A DNA stretch of 64,000 nt from Lepidostoma basale (lineage: Eukaryota > Arthropoda > Insecta > Trichoptera > Lepidostomatidae). Below, in pieces: positions 31,401-38,353 of this stretch. The stretch lies in assembly GCA_022606425.2 (NCBI GenBank), contig JAHDVF020000753.1:62001-126000 (forward strand). The letters are read 5' to 3'. How positions within the stretch are numbered: the first letter of the stretch is position 1; each line of letters opens with the position of its first letter. The position numbers and the translations under genes were made by a program. The notes below the pieces were generated by a model that had not been told where the DNA came from, did not search any database, and saw only the letters and a list, made by a program, of their open reading frames with translations.

Positions 31401-33341
31401 TTTATACATCGTGGCATGCACGCACGTCGATTTGTTGTTTAAAAAATATTGCTAAACAAAGTATATGCAAAATAAGTAAACGGAACTAGAAATAGAGAAA
31501 GACCGAGGAAAAAAAAAATAGTATTTAAATGTCGGCCACGTGAGAGGTCGGAGATATCGACTTGCGTGCATGACACGATGTATGAACGTTGATGATTCGA
31601 GAGAAGTGTGTCAGGAAAAAATAGTGTTGCGGTCTATTATTTCTACTTACCCCGTCGGAGAGACAATGGCTAGCGAATATAGAAGAAGTACTAACTATTG
31701 CTGTTCCTCGACAGGAGTTGGCCTGGTCCTCGTGACAGTGAGCGGCGTGGCGTGGCGCGCCGTGGGGCGGCGGCGTCTGCGAGCCGCGGCCGGGGCGGGC
31801 CGGCGCCGGGACCGGAGCCCGAGGGGCGGCGCGGGGGCCGCACGCCGAGGGGCGGCCTGCGCGCGCGCGCACCACCCCTACGCTGCCATGCTGTACCCGG
31901 AGTTCCACTGCCGCCCACCGCCGCCATCCTACCAGGCCTCCATGCACGAGTATAGACTCAGGTAACTATCTTCTTCTCAGTCGTATTCCTCATGATTGAG
32001 GGTCGTGTCCATCCTGTAAATCATCGACCATGGCACGCCATGCGCTCACCCATTAGTCTCCAGACTCCAGCTAATGAGAGACCAATCAGCTCCCCGAGTT
32101 GATGGAGCCAGTGACTTGGTGGTAGTCCTATAAATCTATTATATAATAAAACGTATCCACATACAGGTATATAGAAATAACTTTGGATAATATTTATTTT
32201 GTCAATTTAACTTGATTAGTGACCGGTTTCATCGGCACTGTGATATTGACAGGCTGGTAATTTTATTGTTATACATTGTTATGATTTTTAAATCGCCATT
32301 TTTGTGAGAGATTTACTTCAAGGGCACTCTTCGTCTCGAAAGCTTCTCTTAAGAAGGAAGGGTTTAAGAGGGCTCCTGAAAACTCCTTCGTTGGAATATG
32401 GAAGGACAGCCTATTCCATCCCGCAACGCCCTAAGCACAATCTGCGATATTTGAAGCTCCTTGGCGCCGTGGGACAAAAAGTTTATTTGTATATTCTTCT
32501 ATTGCAGATCTATATATACATTATAAATTATCCACAAATTTTAGCTGAAATAAGCTCATTGCTTATTTACTTAGAATTATTTATAACAATAAGCTTGTTA
32601 AGACACCCTTTCTGAAAGACCCCGGTGTGTACAAGATAGAAACCTCTTAGTTGGATCAGAAGTCAAATGTTCAGTCCACCATCCTTACATCTATATAATA
32701 TATCAAATTATTCAAATATAATAGTAGTTAAAATATCCTAAATTTACCTAACCTAAATAGTTTTTCTAAAATATAGTCTGGCCAGTGACATACACCTCTA
32801 TAATTAATTGTTTTAACTACATGATGTTATATTCTTTATTCAGGTTATTGCTGTTAGACCGGGCAGCTTCGCCTCCTCCAGTAGCCTGTCCCCCTCCTGC
32901 CTACAGGCCGCGGCCAAGGTATGTTATACAACAAGAGCATACTTATGATGTCAAATGAAGCTACTCCTATAATTAATGATAATTATTATTTACGTATACT
33001 TGATATCTTCTAGGGGTATTGCTGGCGGTGGTCCGCCATACATGGGTCGGGGCGCCCGGGGGCGACGGAGAACTGAGCCACGGACGCCGGCGCCTGCCCT
33101 CTCTGCTGTTGTCATCCAGAACATTGCGTTGGAGCCCTACGACGAGGATAAGTACGCAGAAGGGCCTGAGACCGACCCGCCAATTGGCAGCGAAGCCAAG
33201 GAGGAAGAAGGGAACCTCGTCACTATAGTGCAGACTGGAGCCGACACCAGCCCAGTCATTGTCACTGTATCGGGTTCCATGCCCGAGGAGAGGACCAATC
33301 AGACCCACACGTCTGAGATAGATATCCTAGCGCATTTGTGA
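15741..33341 (+). CDS. Two-pass membrane protein with PPxY motifs, 3' four exons (partial)
   Basis: Exons 15741-15931, 31715-31961, 32844-32918 and 33014-33341 join in frame (phases 1, 2 and 2) with GT/AG borders and give about 279 residues up to the stop. The order is: a Cys-rich start (CQYGSESEPPKSCCGAGG), membrane helix 1 (LKWFIVLVALAGICCVLVGT), a short loop, membrane helix 2 spanning the first splice (LTVLLLMIG then VGLVLVTVSG), an Arg/Ala-rich cytoplasmic part, and two PPxY motifs (PPPSY in exon 2, PPPAY in exon 3) of the kind bound by Nedd4-family WW domains. An acidic and polar tail ends in SEIDILAHL. The first exon or exons are not visible upstream. I do not recognise a named family. 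A small adaptor or trafficking membrane protein is possible but unproven. Confidence 0.85.
16040..16430 (+). mobile_element. CR1/L2-like LINE 3' end, copy B, deleted
   Basis: Shares with copy A the blocks AGAATCCAGTATAAACTCTG, CTTCGCTCGGCGAACTCCTC and AAAACCCATCTTTTTCATAT, plus the 3' UTR GCGCCCTTGACGTGATTACA and an (ATT)n tail (16401-16430). The middle block (GDRAF to LRC) is missing, so this copy has an internal deletion. Confidence 0.75.
16431..17268. other. Intron DNA, no gene seen
   Basis: 16431-16560 ends in a (CAT)n run and looks like another LINE edge (AACACGGTGGGCCAACGTGG). The rest, up to 17268, is unique with mixed composition around 16900-17150 and holds no open frame of interest. 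Confidence 0.35.
17271..17655. mobile_element. MITE with 28-bp terminal inverted repeats
   Basis: The terminal repeats 17271-17298 and 17628-17655 match at 27 of 28 positions (CGTCACCTGAGAGTAAGA... on both ends). The 385 bp unit has no transposase. The flanking bases do not give a clear target duplication, so the superfamily is open. Confidence 0.7.
17814..17985 (-). mobile_element. RTE-type LINE 3' end, short copy
   Basis: A minus-strand copy with AACTAACCATCCCGTCGTCT, a TCATGCACGCTCGTCGATTT block, and a break at the cytosine- and thymine-rich zone. It joins, through ATATTTGTTATTAAC, to the next 3' end at 17986, the same junction sequence seen at 21080. The three 3' ends (17814, 17986, 21105) therefore form a head-to-tail series. 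Confidence 0.7.
18009..20971 (-). mobile_element. Transib DNA transposon (RAG1-like), 2,963 bp, decayed
   Basis: The ends are CACAGTGGGGC (18009) and, as the reverse complement, CACAATGGGGC (20971). CACAGTG equals the heptamer of V(D)J recombination signals, and Transib ends are known to resemble it. Both sides carry the 5-bp direct repeat CGCCG (18004-18008 and 20972-20976); GC-rich 5-bp duplications are typical of Transib. The interior encodes a Transib transposase on the minus strand. Frameshifts and stops show that it is inactive. Confidence 0.92.
18316..20412 (-). pseudogene. Transib transposase pseudogene
   Basis: Reading down the minus strand: an N-terminal part (DQIDFLQKEIIKRTGCVEEL); a stop near 20149; WESAHWMKERFLDVNKTWLD; a stop near 19922; LSVPTGSGKSHQTS; LALLIGADLPPHQYNAIKL; a frameshift near 19705; KWGVDGSSGHSSHKQAFFDA with the first catalytic-type Asp; IIWQNPRPGSTRYCRPLKIE; FAMIDGKVCNAITHTSSTQK with the second Asp; CYIRG where the family has CxxC; then another break zone (18845-19118) with GISVLHGWIRFF and EIVEETKKKIQAQFKEKLGL. 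The C-terminus reads YPWCNMPPTLHEYLLIHGPE and LPIGQLTEEAQEARNKDFKK, one stop at 18507, and an acidic tail ending at 18316. At least four stops or shifts are present. The true start is uncertain. Confidence 0.9.
21105..21830 (-). mobile_element. RTE-type LINE, longest 3' fragment
   Basis: The tail (CTAA)n lies at 21108-21121, followed on the minus strand by about 240 codons in two frames. The proximal part reads LEQVDEFVYLGSMFTMDGR, RRVGAGNRINGALKVVIANK and [18 protein letters not shown] (21557-21829). The distal part reads [52 protein letters not shown] and MTRCMN (21176-21514). FVYLGS and LMYGSE-type motifs mark the end of the reverse-transcriptase thumb in RTE-like elements. A frameshift separates the parts near 21190 and 21530. 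Confidence 0.85.
21955..22215 (+). mobile_element. RTE-type LINE fragment, highly decayed
   Basis: Recognisable blocks are TATGATAGAGTGCCAAATGC, GCAAATGAAAGCGTCATGAA and AAAGGTTCATTGAAATGG, which correspond to YDRVPNA, ANESVMN and KGSLKW. The rest is AT-eroded. The end CTACCCCTTCGGATAG matches the usual end before the tail. Confidence 0.65.
22310..22476 (+). mobile_element. RTE-type LINE 3' end with GTTA tail
   Basis: A short, clean 3' end: CACATTCGAAGTCGGAATAA, ACGTGCGTGCATGGTGCGAT, then CTACCCCTCCGGGGAAATGG, CGTGATGG and (TTAG)n to 22476. It is less decayed than its neighbour at 21955, and resembles 1479-1800, whose sense strand has the same GGAAATGGCGTGATGG end. Confidence 0.75.
22499..22565. 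mobile_element. Fold-back family 1, tail fragment
   Basis: TTATTGTTTCTTGAACAATA followed by ATGTAAATATCCATATTCAG is the reverse complement of the family tail. Only the tail and the edge of one arm (AATTAATATGAATGAATTAT) remain. Confidence 0.55.
22675..22865. mobile_element. Fold-back family 1, palindrome copy
   Basis: Arms around a short centre (22755-22770). The right arm reads TTTGATAATGCCTTGGACAG then ACGAAACATGTCATTCCCAT, and the left arm is its inverted copy with ATGACACGTTTCGCG. The arms end in AAACAGACGTTCATTCG. The GAAACATGTC motif (22797-22806) is preceded by TTGATAA and a GCCT/AGAC-type stem. Confidence 0.65.
22866..23371. other. Intron DNA, GC-rich patch 23010-23090
   Basis: The patch contains GCCCCTGGACCCGTTCCGCG and GCCCGCCGCGCGCCGGACAG. 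It lies deep in the large intron of the PPxY-protein gene. The open frames across it on both strands have no recognisable features. It could be an enhancer-type or conserved element. Confidence 0.35.
23372..23995 (-). mobile_element. RTE-type LINE 3' fragment with an internal insertion
   Basis: The tail (AACT)n and CATCACGCCGTCTCCCCGAA start at 23372. After the TCACATGGCCGACATTTAAT block, the LINE match stops at about 23520 and resumes at about 23690 with TGATTGATTTGATCGTGCCA. The intervening 170 bp are unrelated. The remainder encodes TWHDQINQI, MNEERMAMKVYVDDVNG and MRTLRRMCC on the minus strand. Confidence 0.7.
24185..24275. mobile_element. Solo arm of a hammerhead-like inverted-repeat element
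   Basis: AAAACACTGTTTTTTCCACT, then TTTCTCGGCATGTTTCGAAG, closely match one arm of the elements at 14240-14400 and 36425-36585. The opposite arm is absent. The minus strand reads CCGATGA, TA, AAGG..CCTT, CGAAACATGC. Confidence 0.5.
24385..24838 (-). mobile_element. RTE-type LINE 3' fragment
   Basis: The tail (TAAC)n, then CATCACGCCGTCTCCCCGAA, ATGCACGCGCGTCGATTTCT and CGTGCCACGTTTTCCTCGGT. It follows the consensus up to ATTTATTCTACTTTCATT at 24827. It is one of the better-preserved copies on the minus strand. It abuts a plus-strand piece of the same family at 24840. Confidence 0.75.
24840..25095 (+). mobile_element. RTE-type LINE, reverse-transcriptase segment
   Basis: Encodes, with frame breaks, MMNVNKSKVMIFEKEEKK, then GAGAGTGATATTGAAATAAG, GGGGCAGGCAACAAAGTGAA and GTTGTCATCGCAAACAAA (the IERRVGAGNKVNGALKVVIANK zone). 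This is the region just upstream of the C-terminal pieces listed elsewhere. It may have been part of one element with 25925-26342, or form an inverted pair with 24385-24838. Confidence 0.65.
25096..25924. other. Intron DNA, no gene seen
   Basis: Contains a mixed-composition, apparently unique stretch (25200-25700) with no transposon signature. The open frames here (such as 25215-25445 on the minus strand) have no family features. Confidence 0.35.
25925..26342 (+). mobile_element. RTE-type LINE 3' end, well preserved
   Basis: Encodes MRSLRR-type start, then [39 protein letters not shown] and [18 protein letters not shown]. It ends in LSTYPSGETA with the stop at 26320, followed by TGGTTAGTTAGTTAGTTAGT. 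A small deletion near 25968 removes the RRMC.YDRV block. It is the least decayed C-terminus in the window, so it is the best query for the active parent. Confidence 0.8.
26343..27084. other. Intron DNA with a short CTACCAC tandem run
   Basis: A 7-bp unit (CTACCAC) repeats about three times at 26580-26602 beside GCGGGTAGGTACC. Nothing else was recognised. Confidence 0.4.
27085..27165 (+). mobile_element. RTE-type LINE tail remnant
   Basis: TAATGTAGAGAACGCGAGAG, AAGTACGACAGGAAAAAACA and TTATGGTTAGTTAGTTAA are the last about 80 bp of the LINE with a short GTTA tail. Confidence 0.6.
27842..27945. mobile_element. Fold-back family 1, partial copy
   Basis: The tail in reverse (TTATTGTTTCTTGAACAATT, 27849) is followed by one arm (AATACGAATGAAAACATATG, TTTTCAAGAAGTTTTATTAT). 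The second arm is missing. The CR1/L2-like LINE copy starts directly behind it. Confidence 0.6.
27950..28460 (+). mobile_element. CR1/L2-like LINE 3' end, copy C
   Basis: Encodes LCWTVFKALHGMAPAYISEL, then [19 protein letters not shown] and TNFGDRAYVVTGPAA, with a stop instead of Trp in the following WN motif. The 3' UTR AGCGCCCTTGAAGTGAGTTA and ACGGCGCTATACAAATTAGC leads to a long (ATT)n tail (28421-28460). It differs from copy A in the 3' UTR, so two subfamilies exist. Confidence 0.8.
28490..28680 (+). mobile_element. LINE C-terminus, VIANVGGT type, copy 1
   Basis: The frame reads MGKVEGRRGVGRRQLSWLRN then IKEWTGITRVQNLFQVAQDR and a stop after VIANVGGT. The G(R/K)VEG.RG.GR....WLRN...WTG pattern belongs to an RTE-like C-terminus distinct from the GTTA-tailed family. 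It ends in AAGAAGAAAGAAGA. Copy 2 is at 43500-43690. Confidence 0.75.
28690..28780 (-). repeat. Hammerhead-like motif, solo
   Basis: On the minus strand, 28745-28719 reads CTGATGA, AGACAGGGGTTGTATC, GAAG. The flanks GATCACTTTTACGGTCGCTC and CAGGGTGATCATTGAAGCG look like part of an inverted-repeat element. The GAAA box has changed to GAAG. Confidence 0.4.
28790..29390. other. Intron DNA, no gene seen
   Basis: Mixed composition between 28970 and 29200 without open frames of interest and without recognisable repeats. Confidence 0.35.
29395..29845. mobile_element. Inverted-repeat element with GAAACCGGTC motif
   Basis: The left arm AATAAAACGATGTTTTTTAA, CTACTTCCACTTTTGTCTAT (29418-29462) and the right arm ATTAAGACAAAAATGGAAGT, AGTTAAGAAACATCGTTTTA (29782-29826) are inverted copies. 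Next to the left arm lies GACAGCGACCGGTTTCGCCA. Its reverse complement has GAAACCGGTC behind a CCAG/CTGG stem. The AT-rich centre is non-coding. Confidence 0.65.
29850..31050. other. Intron DNA, no gene seen
   Basis: AT-rich. A 60-codon open frame at 30618-30800 lies in a patch of more even composition, but no motif was recognised. Confidence 0.35.
31045..31090 (-). repeat. Hammerhead-like motif with exact CTGAAGA box
   Basis: On the minus strand, 31084-31057 reads CTGAAGA, A, GGG, CTTCTGTGT, CCC, GAAAC. It is one of the clearest cores in the window. The downstream ACAATTAT does not keep the GTC end. Confidence 0.45.
31312..31450 (-). mobile_element. RTE-type LINE 3' end, short
   Basis: AACTAACTAACCGCCGTCTC, GGCAGAAAGAATGGACCGCC and GCATGCACGCACGTCGATTT match the consensus 3' end in reverse. 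The match stops at the same zone as the short copy at 17814. Confidence 0.7.
31475..31673 (+). mobile_element. RTE-type LINE 3' end directly upstream of exon 31715
   Basis: GGAACTAGAAATAGAGAAAG, CGACTTGCGTGCATGACACG and CCCCGTCGGAGAGACAATGG correspond to the family C-terminus, with an oligo(A) run near 31505. The element stops about 40 bp before a protein-coding exon. The stretch in between carries TACTAAC (31689-31695), a good branch-point match, and the acceptor CTGTTCCTCGACAG. Confidence 0.7.
31715..31961 (+). CDS. Exon with second membrane helix and first PPxY of the PPxY protein
   Basis: The acceptor ends at 31714 and the donor GTAACT starts at 31962. It encodes VGLVLVTVSGVAWRAVGRRR, a long Arg/Ala/Gly-rich run, then YAAMLYPEFHCRPPPPSYQA and SMHEYRLR. 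GC content is very high (above 75 percent in 31740-31900), which creates long open frames on the opposite strand that are not genes. Confidence 0.9.
32150..32265. mobile_element. Fragment of an inverted-repeat element
   Basis: TAGTGACCGGTTTCATCGGC (32217) and TGATATTGACAGGCTGGTAA resemble the arm of the element at 29395 (GCGACCGGTTTCGCCAGG ... GACAGACTGG). No opposite arm was found. It lies in the second intron. Confidence 0.4.
32844..32918 (+). CDS. Exon with second PPxY of the PPxY protein
   Basis: A 75-bp exon with acceptor TTTATTCAG and donor GTATGT. It encodes LLLLDRAASPPPVACPPPAY then RPRP. The proline-rich text and PPPAY motif continue from the preceding exon. Phases 2 and 2. Confidence 0.88.
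33014..33341 (+). CDS. Last coding exon of the PPxY protein
   Basis: The acceptor GATATCTTCTAG ends at 33013. It encodes GIAGGGPPYMGRGARGRRR, PALSAVVIQNIALEPYDEDK, an acidic stretch (PIGSEAKEEEGNLVTIVQTG), VIVTVSGSMPEERTNQ and SEIDILAHL, then TGA at 33339-33341. Confidence 0.9.
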
Positions 33342-36300
33342 AACAACGAACTGTAGATATTATTCAAAGATGTCATTATGTTAATTGAGTTTTCTATGTA
33401 TTATTCAGTCGCAGGTATTAAGTTTAAAGACCCTTCTCTGCAAACGCATCACATCGATCAATAAGTTAATAAGACAGACGTACCTGCAAAAAACAATTTT
33501 GGTGTTGTGCATCTATATATTTGTGCAATTCCCCCTATAATCTATAATCTTCTATTATTTTACTGTGAACCAACTGTCAATTGACACCTTTAAAAGTTAA
33601 AACCAGATTATAATGCAATTTTGCAAAGAAGGGTCCAGAGAGATATTGTCAAGCAACAATGAACTTAAAATTATAACTACATTAGTTCAACTCCCACTTA
33701 TTGCGACACAGTGTGCTACAAATGATTGTATTAAATCAACAATTCAAGTGATAAATACTACCTACAGTAATAGAGGACCGATCATTATCTTGGACTCTCC
33801 AAATCTCAAAGTTTATTATTCAAATTTTAAATTACTAGATTTAGTTTCTAAACTTCCGATATTTAGGTTTATTAATCAATTTAAGTCTCGATATATTGTG
33901 TAAATTAATGTTTGTATTGTTTTGTGTGGAAAGCTTTATTTGAATCCAATATAAATTCTACTGGACACGTGCCTGCTACTATACTTACAGTATTCATTAA
34001 GTTTTATGACATGTATAGTTATATATGTAAAAGTACTTTAATGTAGATACTGTTTAAAATATAATATAATTTATGTCAAGTACGTGAAACCCTTACCTGA
34101 ACACGAATGAGGCTTAAGTCCTAAATATAAAATGTAAATCAATTAACTGCATGTCTGTCAATACTATTTCTTTGTTATGTAAGGTCATATCTTCGGGAGA
34201 AACTGATTCATGGGTGAACCTCGTACAATGTGCTGGATGAAAAAAATATGTACCAATAATCACCAGCCTATTGAAGATAATTTCATACTTGCTTGCTTGA
34301 TTTCATAAATATTTTCCGAGAACAAAAGATAAGTTATTTCATTTTGATGAATATCATATAATTATTAAGTAGACAGATTTCTGTAATCGTATTCAGAAGA
34401 ATTTCATGCTTTTGCTTTTCTTGTTATGATGCTCGTTCAATGATTTTTTATTTTATTTAATCAAATCAGATTTGTATGTTATGATGGTTACAATGCAATC
34501 AATATTTTATGATGAGCCATGTCCTTTTAGTTTGAATGAGCAAGTAAATCGAGCATGAATGTATTTTGTTTTTACATCACTCTTTAGGTTTTGTTTTACT
34601 TACCCACCAGCTTTGATCCCATAAACCAGAGCATCAGCGAAATTCTCATCAGATATTTTAGTTTATTTGAATGAAACCCATGTTGGTTGTTTAAAACACA
34701 AAATATTGTAGAGTGATGTCAAAACAAAATTTCATTTATTTGAATAATGATACACCACCAATTGCCTCAAACTAAATATTTCTACATGTTTTTTTACTTG
34801 TTTTGAGACTTTGTGTTAAACCAAATAAAAAACTGGAACATGATAAAACTGTAAATATTCAGGAACTAGAATTTCGCTACGTGTACCTTTAAACAAATTG
34901 TATTGTGAAGACATATTCCATATTAGTTTTCATTTTTTCATTACAATCATCCTTTGTAAGAATGTTGTCTAAAAAAAGGGAACTGTAAATTGATATGATT
35001 GAATCTTAATTGTAAATAAATATAAGTGTATATTTTATCAGCAGATTGTATGGAAAATTAATTTTGAAGCTTCAATATGTCATCAGCACATGAACTCTCT
35101 TTCATAACAAAGCTTCCCGGTCTTTCACCAAAGAGAACATTATTATTTTTGGTTTATTTGTGTCGTATATTTTTTTTTATCTTAAAAAGATATAATATCC
35201 ATATAAAGCTAAGATACAGTTGTAAAAATGGTATTCAATAAACATTTTTTAATGATTAAATCTGCATAAAAAATGTGATTCAGCCTCCTTACAGTTTGAA
35301 ACAAATTTAAATTCATGTACTCACATACCATACACACATATGTTTGGCATTTTAAACACGAATGTTTGTTCTAAATATAACCTCTTCAGACCCTCAAAAA
35401 TCAAGAAATTTATTGTACATGGTTTTAATACCTCCCAACTGGGGAGGTATTAAAACCTTTTGCATCTCAACCATGGAAATAAAATACCTAATCGTCAGCA
35501 CCATACATACCCACAATTTTTAAGTAATGACCCCCTAGTGATTAAATCATAAAGCTAGATACTTGAATATCCGATTGTCATGCATTTACTTGTCAAAAAA
35601 CTAACAAATATTGTGAAACAGATTTACATATGGATCACCTATATATAGTCTGATGTGGTTTAATTAGAAAATACATATTTTACTAGTGAATGCATAAAAC
35701 ACCTTCTAAATGAAATTTTGAAAGATTTATCAATTACTTACATCATGAATAGATCAACTTACCATTTGTTAAGGAGCCTTGTTGTGTATCTTCGTGTGTA
35801 TATTTTTAAATCTTCAGAACCAGTAATTATAATGGGCGGTATAGTTGTTCTAATGCGATTCGTTGGCCATATAATGTTTATTAATGTTGGCAAATATCAT
35901 CTTGTTTCCTAAATGTGTAACCCAAGAGTGTTTTTCTTTTGTAAGTATTTTTCTTAAGTTAAGGTAGGGTAATGTAAAATAATTAATATTATTACGGCAC
36001 TGTAGTTTACCTCGGAGGGAGTATAAGCTGGGGGTGTGGTTTATAAATAGAAGGTGTTACATTAAATACTTACATTTTTGCAGTGCACCAATGTAATTTT
36101 CAGCTTCTAAATTCTAATTTGAAAAGAAAAACTGACATTTTGGCTACATTATTAGATATGTAACTAACTGGCTTCATATAATTTAAGTTTTTTGTGTGAA
36201 GAATATGTATAAAATCCTACACGTCCATATACCGTGTGATTTGATTCAATTTTCCTGTCTCACCCCCAGTTTGGAATATGTATATAATGTTATAGACTTC

Positions 36301-36420
36301 TGAACAGTCTTTATTGAAGAAATTCATAGAACCAAAATATATTTATAAAAATTTATCACCGATTTTTATTACACCCTATGCCATATATAATTTTAAAATA
36401 TTATAATGACATTATTATAA
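33342..36420 (+). other. Probable 3' UTR and downstream DNA of the PPxY gene
   Basis: AT-rich, with no second gene. AATAAA appears at 34824-34829 and again near 35012 and 35238, so the 3' UTR may be long. An 96-codon open frame at 33613-33903 is not matched to anything. A palindrome, GGTTTTAATACCTCCC/GGGAGGTATTAAAACC, lies at 35418-35458, and half of it also occurs at 15275-15293. Confidence 0.45.
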
Positions 36421-36424
36421 TATT

Positions 36425-36585
36425 ATAAAACACTGTTTTTTTTTCCACTTCTGATTTATTTTTCTTGAAGTGTTTCAAATCATTTGTTTATATCATTCTC
36501 CCGTTGAAGGTGTAAAACCTTTGAAACATGTCAACAAAAATAAACCCAAAAGTGGAAAAAAAAATACTGTCATTCCATTGTTAGC
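36425..36585. mobile_element. Inverted-repeat element with hammerhead-like core
   Basis: Arms AAAACACTGTTTTTTTTTCC and TGGAAAAAAAAATACTG bracket the sequence. On the plus strand, 36501-36532 reads CCGTTGA, AGG..CCT stem, TTGAAACATGTC. It is the third member of the group with 14240-14400 and 24185-24275. It sits downstream of the PPxY gene, before the convergent PDAP1 gene. Confidence 0.65.
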
Positions 36586-36589
36586 GCCT

Positions 36590-38128
36590 TAAGTTTATCA
36601 CCAATTGAAATGAACTAGCAAACAGTGCTCTGCTAGCACATATTTATAGTGATAAAATAAATAATAAAAAGAAACATTAAATTTAAAAACAATTTTAATA
36701 TTTATTTCTTACAACAATATTGTGTAATTTATTACAAAGTTATTTTCAATATCATTATTCATCATTTACAAGTCAAATCACTCGCTACGGCTCCCCTGAA
36801 CTATCCCTGTCAGGCTGATTGGGCAGCGGCGAAGACCACAGCTGAGACTTCTCGCAACTGATCTATTGCGTAAAATTTTAAAACAAAAAATCTCAAACCA
36901 AAATTCTATAGAGTGATTTTTTTCTGTTACTCTCATCATTGCTTGCAATACAATACAAGCTGCACAACACCCTCATGTACAGTCGGCACGATTATATTCA
37001 AAACATCAAGTATTTAAAACTGTGTACAGTAGAGTTTAACCTACATACTAACGAGGTATTCAATTATTACTGAAGATCTGCTTCCATCACAAGGCGCTTC
37101 TGTTTGCGTGTTTACGCTGTGGACTGTACTACAAGAGCAAAATGTACTACAATACAATGACTTAAGATAATACTTTTTTGTTTTTTTAATTTTTTTTATT
37201 TTACTGCGCGTTTCTTACCTACAGACATTGTAAATATTCATTTAGAATACGTGAGCAATGATTATTTCATCTAAAATATCATAAATTATAAAGAAATATT
37301 TAAATTTTGTTCATGGGAAAATTTGTCAACAGCGGTTAATTAAATTTTTGTGATCTAGTTTAAACAATTATAGAAATGGAACCACGCAGGATATGCGTAG
37401 AACTGAAATCAATAATCAGACATAAGCAACCTAAATACCAAAAATCGCAGGTGCTTAAACATTTTTTAATTTTTATTTTAATATTATAAAATCAGCACGT
37501 GGTATTTTGAAAGATAAAAATTCAATCAGCCATCAATCACGACTCAAAAGATAACAACAAAATGATGGCACATTATCTTCTAATCAATGCTTTTATTAAT
37601 TATTAATAAAAATTTATTGTTAATTTAGAAATGCCATGAATATTAAATATTAAAAGATGGAAATAAAAAAATAGATTCCTTTGCCAAGCACAGCCGCAGT
37701 GCCTGAAGATATACTCGAGGTAACATTTGTCCTCACCAATACATCACTCTGACAACTATGAATCACAATTTAACAATTGCCAAAAATTAAACAAAAACAA
37801 AATAATATATTCTTACGAATTAATCCATAAGGATGGTTTAAAAATTATTGATTTTTTTCCCAATTTAAGTATTTGTTTTTAGTAAACAATTTTTTCATAC
37901 AATATTTTATTTGATTCCATTTTAATCTTGGCAAGAAATAGTACAGTAAGTAATGTGTCGTGTCTTATTTGAGTGTTTAGGACTGAGTAGACACAACTAG
38001 ACGGAGCAACTCCTTGTTAGAATTGTATCTATAGGTTTGGAAGAACAAATTTTCTTTTATTAAAATAAAAATCTGATAATGTGTCTTATGCGCAAAATAC
38101 TTTAATAAACCATTTTTACTGGGATAAA
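36590..38128. other. Intergenic, AT-rich
   Basis: No gene recognised between the convergent PPxY and PDAP1 genes. A patch at 36780-36860 is GC-richer (GGCTCCCCTGAACTATCCCT) without an open frame. Confidence 0.4.
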
Positions 38129-38134
38129 TTTATT
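38129..38134 (-). terminator. Candidate poly(A) signal of PDAP1
   Basis: AATAAA on the minus strand, about 220 bases past the PDAP1 stop codon. It is the first well-placed hexamer I see. Confidence 0.4.
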
Positions 38135-38353
38135 TTGCATAGTAAACTTTATGATTTTGAAAAAACAATATCATAAAACATTAGACATAGTTGAAAGTAG
38201 AAAAAATATATGATGTTGCCAGTAATAAAGATGTTCAACTGAGACAGGTGAGCAGGTACCTACTGAATGAGGTAAGTATAAATGTTGCCAGCAAAAAACT
38301 CTGGCATGCAGGCAGGTAGACAGGCGCCCAAAGTAGAGAGGTGCGAGAGACAT

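Noticed and set aside
31525..31947. 140-codon open frame on the minus strand over the GC-rich exon
   Set aside because: It is the antisense of the coding exon 31715-31961 and owes its length to GC content.
33613..33903. 96-codon open frame downstream of the PPxY gene
   Set aside because: No motif, AT-driven composition, and it lies in the probable 3' UTR. Kept only as a remark.
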